Both the position numbers and the translations under genes were made by a program. A DNA stretch of 7,698 bases from a bacterium. GTDB taxonomy: Bacteria; Bacillota_I; Bacilli_A; RF39; UBA660. Below, one piece after another: positions 5,128 to 7,698 of the stretch. The notes under the pieces were generated by a model, which was given only the letters and a program-made list of their open reading frames with translations, had not been told where the DNA came from and ran no database searches. The stretch covers positions 1-7,698 of the forward strand of contig JAQXHT010000097.1 in NCBI GenBank assembly GCA_029007415.1, read 5' to 3'. Each line of letters begins with the position of its first letter. Position 1 is the first letter of the stretch.

Positions 5128-6567
5128 ATGGTGAAGAAAAAAAAAGGTTTTACATTAGTTGAATTGCTTGCAACTATTACAATTATGGGATTAATTACTG
5201 TGATGGTGACCCCATCAATTGTTAAGTTACAAAATAATAACAAGACAAAACAGTTTGAAATGTATGCTAAGAGTTTGGTGGAAGCTGCTAAAGTCTATGT
5301 TCAAAAAGAAGGAGAAGATATTACTCCTCTTGGTGTAGATGCTTGGCAGGGCTGTATTGAAATTAGTTATCAAGAATTAGCATCTAGCGATTTAGTTAAA
5401 TCTTATGATGATACAGATTATGATTGTTCTGGTTCTAAGATACGTTATACCAAAACAAAGAGTAGTGGCAAATATACTTATCATTTAGTATGTAACTCAA
5501 AGGTCAGTAAAAAGAAAAATTATGATTTGAATACTATTCCAAATGCTGCTTGCAGTGTGGAGTCATTAAGTTGTACGCCGGGAGAGAATGCTGTTACTAA
5601 AATTACTAGTAAAGCTAATAGTGAAAGCTTAGATTATAATAGTGCTAATGCTACTCAAAAGAAGGAAGTATGGACTTATTCAAAGAGTGCTACAACGCAA
5701 CTTAAAGCTAATACTGAATACAGATATATTGGACAAAATCCAAATAATTATATAAAATTTAATAATGAAATCTGGAGAATCATTGGAGTATTTGAAACTG
5801 ATGATGGTACCGGAAAATATGAAAAAAGATTAAAAATTGTCAGAAATGAATCGATAGGAAATTATTCATGGGATAATAAAGATACTACTACTGGAGCAGA
5901 AACTACTTATGGTAAAAATAATTGGTCAGATGCTAGACTTAATTATTTATTAAATCCAAATCATGATGGTGAAACAGGTGGAAGCTTATATTGGAATAGA
6001 AAAAGTGGTACTTGCTATAGAGGACAAAATAATGCTACGGAAGCTTGTGACTTTACATCTACTGGCTTGACAGAACAAGCTAGAGCATTGGTAGGAAATG
6101 CTAAGTGGTATTTAGGAGGAAGTAGTACCTTTAATGATGTTACTCCATTACTGTATTATCAAAGAGAAAGAGGAACAGACGTATATAGTGGAAGAAGTAC
6201 CAACTGGACGGGAAAAGTAGGACTTATTTATCCTTCTGATTATGGTTTTGCTACAAGTGGTGGTAGTACAACTAATCGTGCTAGTTGTCTAGGAAAAGAA
6301 ATATATAACTGGGATAGCAGTTCTTATAGTGACTGTAAAAACAATGACTGGTTATTTAACAGTAATTATTCTTGGACACTTACATCTTATTCAGCTCGTA
6401 GTGAAAGTGGGTTGATTATTCGTCCTACTGCTTACATCGGCTATTATCTTATTTATAGTCCTGATGTGGGAGTACGACCAACAGTTTATTTAAAATCATC
6501 AGTAGCTTTTAATGATGGCGATGGAAGTAGTTCGTCACCTTATATCATTGATGATTGTGAGGAGTGA
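5128..6567 (+). CDS. Large type IV pilin-like protein with DUF6273-like C-terminal domain
   Basis: The first 32 residues form a class III prepilin signal: basic KKKK, cleavage site KG|FTLVELLATI between G7 and F8, Glu at position 5 of the mature form (E12), then a hydrophobic helix to about residue 32. It should be cut and N-methylated by a prepilin peptidase and assembled into a pilus or pseudopilus, or stay in the membrane with its body outside. Residues 35-150 form a first, Cys-containing (C76, C100, C122, C142, C149) pilin-like globular part. Residues about 195-475 resemble the exposed DUF6273-type domain: YRYIGQNPNNYIKFNNEIWR, NWSDARLNYLLN, YPSDYGFA, DWLF, and a closing VGVRPTVYLKSSVAF...DGSSSSPYIID. 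At 479 residues it is two to three times longer than usual pilins. GTG 5131 (giving VKKKKGFTL) is an equally good start, being better spaced from the weak GGTGA at 5120-5124. No assembly genes are in the window. Confidence 0.85.
   Translation: MVKKKKGFTLVELLATITIMGLITVMVTPSIVKLQNNNKTKQFEMYAKSLVEAAKVYVQKEGEDITPLGVDAWQGCIEISYQELASSDLVKSYDDTDYDCSGSKIRYTKTKSSGKYTYHLVCNSKVSKKKNYDLNTIPNAACSVESLSCTPGENAVTKITSKANSESLDYNSANATQKKEVWTYSKSATTQLKANTEYRYIGQNPNNYIKFNNEIWRIIGVFETDDGTGKYEKRLKIVRNESIGNYSWDNKDTTTGAETTYGKNNWSDARLNYLLNPNHDGETGGSLYWNRKSGTCYRGQNNATEACDFTSTGLTEQARALVGNAKWYLGGSSTFNDVTPLLYYQRERGTDVYSGRSTNWTGKVGLIYPSDYGFATSGGSTTNRASCLGKEIYNWDSSSYSDCKNNDWLFNSNYSWTLTSYSARSESGLIIRPTAYIGYYLIYSPDVGVRPTVYLKSSVAFNDGDGSSSSPYIIDDCEE
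6560..6564 (+). promoter_or_regulatory. Ribosome site of the U32 gene embedded in the pilin 3' end
   Basis: AGGAG lies within the last two sense codons (GAG GAG) of the pilin-like gene, 9 bases before ATG 6574. It decides the U32 start and suggests that translation of the two genes is coupled. Confidence 0.75.
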
Positions 6568-6573
6568 TAAAAT

Positions 6574-7698
6574 ATGGAGCTATTAGCACCAGCAGGAAAT
6601 AAAGAAAGTTTGATAGCGGCAATTAATAATGGTGCAGATGCTATTTATTTATCAGGAAAGAAATTTGGGGCACGCGCATATGCTCTAAATTTTTCGGATG
6701 AAGAATTAAAAGAAGCCATAAGAATTGGAAAAATTTATGGTGTTAAAATCTATGTAACAATGAATACATTAGTGAAAGAAAACGAAGTAGAAGAGTTTCT
6801 AGACCAAGTAGAATTTCTATATGTTAATGGAGTAGATGCTATTCTAATGCAAGACTTTGGCATGATTTGTTTATGTCTTAAGAAGTTTCCTAATCTTGAA
6901 ATTCATGCTTCAACGCAAGCTCATAATGTTTCTAAAGAAGGAATAGATTTTCTTTACAAATTAGGTGTTAAAAGAGTAGTGTTACCAAGAGAAATGTCTC
7001 TTGAAGAGATAAAACAGATTAACACACCAGTCGAGAAGGAAGTATTTGTTCATGGAGCCCTTTGCGTAAGTTACTCTGGTAGATGTTTAATGTCACAAGT
7101 ATTAGGTGGTAGAAGTGGTAATAGGGGAGAATGTGCAGGATGCTGTCGTTTCCCTTGGAAATTATTTAAAGATAATAGGCTAATTAATGAAGGTTATCTT
7201 CTTTCTATGAAAGAGTTAAATCTAAGTGAAGATATTCTAAAATTAACACCTTATGTAGATAGTTTAAAAATAGAAGGAAGAATGAAAAGTCCTAGCTATG
7301 TCTCTTTTATTACTAACTATTACCGTAAGATACTTAACAAAGAAGAGATTACAGAAAGAGAAAAAGAAAACTTACAGAGCTTATTCTATCGTGGTTTTAC
7401 TAAAGGACATTTACTTGCTAGTAAAGACTTAGTAAATAAAAAATCTCCTAATCATATAGGGCTACCTATTGGTAAAGTTTTAGAAGTTACTGATGATAAG
7501 ATAATCATTCTATTAGATAAAGAACTAAATCAAGAAGATGGTATTAGATTTTTAGAGAGTGGTAAAGGAATGATAGTTAACTATCTTTATGATATGAAAG
7601 GTAAATTGATATCTAAAGGTAATGCTAAGCAAAAGATAATGCTTGATAATAAGATAGGTCTTACTTCTTTAGATACAGTATCTTTAACTACTAATCAT
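6574..7698 (+). CDS. U32-family protein (RlhA/TrhP/UbiU-like), 3' end outside the window
   Basis: 375 codons are visible and the frame is open at the right edge. MELLAPAGNKESLIAAINNG and GADAIYLSGKKFGAR are the classic U32 start, and IHASTQAHNVS, VLPREMSLEEI and SLKIEGRMKSPSYV follow in the usual order. The four conserved Cys, C164-x6-C171-x15-C187-x3-C191 in HGALCVSYSGRC...NRGECAGCCRFPW, match the iron-sulfur cluster ligands of UbiU/UbiV-type members. Although the family is named peptidase or collagenase, characterised members (RlhA on 23S rRNA, TrhP on tRNA uridine, UbiU/V in quinone synthesis) are hydroxylases that use prephenate as oxygen source, so RNA hydroxylation is the likelier role. 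HIGLPIGKVLEVTDDKI (from residue 294) begins the C-terminal beta domain found in RlhA-like forms; the subgroup cannot be fixed without the rest. It starts 6 bases after the pilin stop and shares its transcript. Cytoplasmic. Confidence 0.9.
   Translation, partial: MELLAPAGNKESLIAAINNGADAIYLSGKKFGARAYALNFSDEELKEAIRIGKIYGVKIYVTMNTLVKENEVEEFLDQVEFLYVNGVDAILMQDFGMICLCLKKFPNLEIHASTQAHNVSKEGIDFLYKLGVKRVVLPREMSLEEIKQINTPVEKEVFVHGALCVSYSGRCLMSQVLGGRSGNRGECAGCCRFPWKLFKDNRLINEGYLLSMKELNLSEDILKLTPYVDSLKIEGRMKSPSYVSFITNYYRKILNKEEITEREKENLQSLFYRGFTKGHLLASKDLVNKKSPNHIGLPIGKVLEVTDDKIIILLDKELNQEDGIRFLESGKGMIVNYLYDMKGKLISKGNAKQKIMLDNKIGLTSLDTVSLTTNH

Noticed and set aside
5118..5162. Short upstream frame from ATG 5118 overlapping the pilin start
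   Set aside because: It has about 15 codons, no ribosome site of its own and no motif; it is a chance frame.
1..7698. CRISPR array, insertion sequence, tRNA/rRNA or riboswitch
   Set aside because: I found no regularly spaced repeats, transposase motifs, terminal inverted repeats, cloverleaf or conserved riboswitch core on either strand.

Overview
The window is about 30% GC by eye. It uses Shine-Dalgarno-led ATG starts, TGG for Trp and TGA as a true stop (at 970-972 and 6565-6567), so it follows the standard bacterial code rather than the Mycoplasma code. Low GC, U32 and type IV pilin-like genes of Bacilli type, and the accessory protein families present suggest an uncultured, gut-type low-GC Firmicute (Bacilli / RF39-like lineage). 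That placement is inference. All intact genes are on the + strand.

Layout: (1) 1-972 encodes a transglutaminase-like thiol enzyme, open at the left edge. It seems to contain a second, catalytically dead copy of the fold and is closed by a strong intrinsic terminator (973-998). (2) 1033-1851 is a gene graveyard. A flavodoxin is cut to 72 residues, but its lost middle can still be read past the stop in shifted frames. Then come a stretch with short repeats and no intact gene, and a second frameshifted remnant of unknown family. (3) 1875-3077 is an accessory unit: a RhuM-Fic/Doc fusion and a 69-residue companion, ended by a terminator at 3110-3141. (4) 3185-5071 is a two-gene unit, an amidoligase-family (glutamine synthetase-fold COOH-NH2 ligase) enzyme followed 15 bp later by a canonical Fic AMP-transferase. 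(5) 5128-7698 holds a very large type IV pilin-like protein with a DUF6273-like exposed domain, followed 6 bp after its stop by a U32-family protein that runs off the right edge.

The most interesting part is 1875-5071. Two Fic-fold enzymes with different active-site signatures (HxFxDGNKR and HPFxDGNGRxxR) flank an amidoligase, so three potential protein- or peptide-modifying enzymes sit within 3.2 kb. The amidoligase-Fic pair looks co-transcribed and may act on a shared target. No experimental role can be read from the sequence, and a toxin, defence or interbacterial function is hypothesis. The decayed genes on the left suggest the accessory block sits in a site of repeated gene gain and loss. 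The pilin and U32 genes on the right look more like resident chromosomal genes, since no terminator separates them from each other and none is obvious after the Fic gene.
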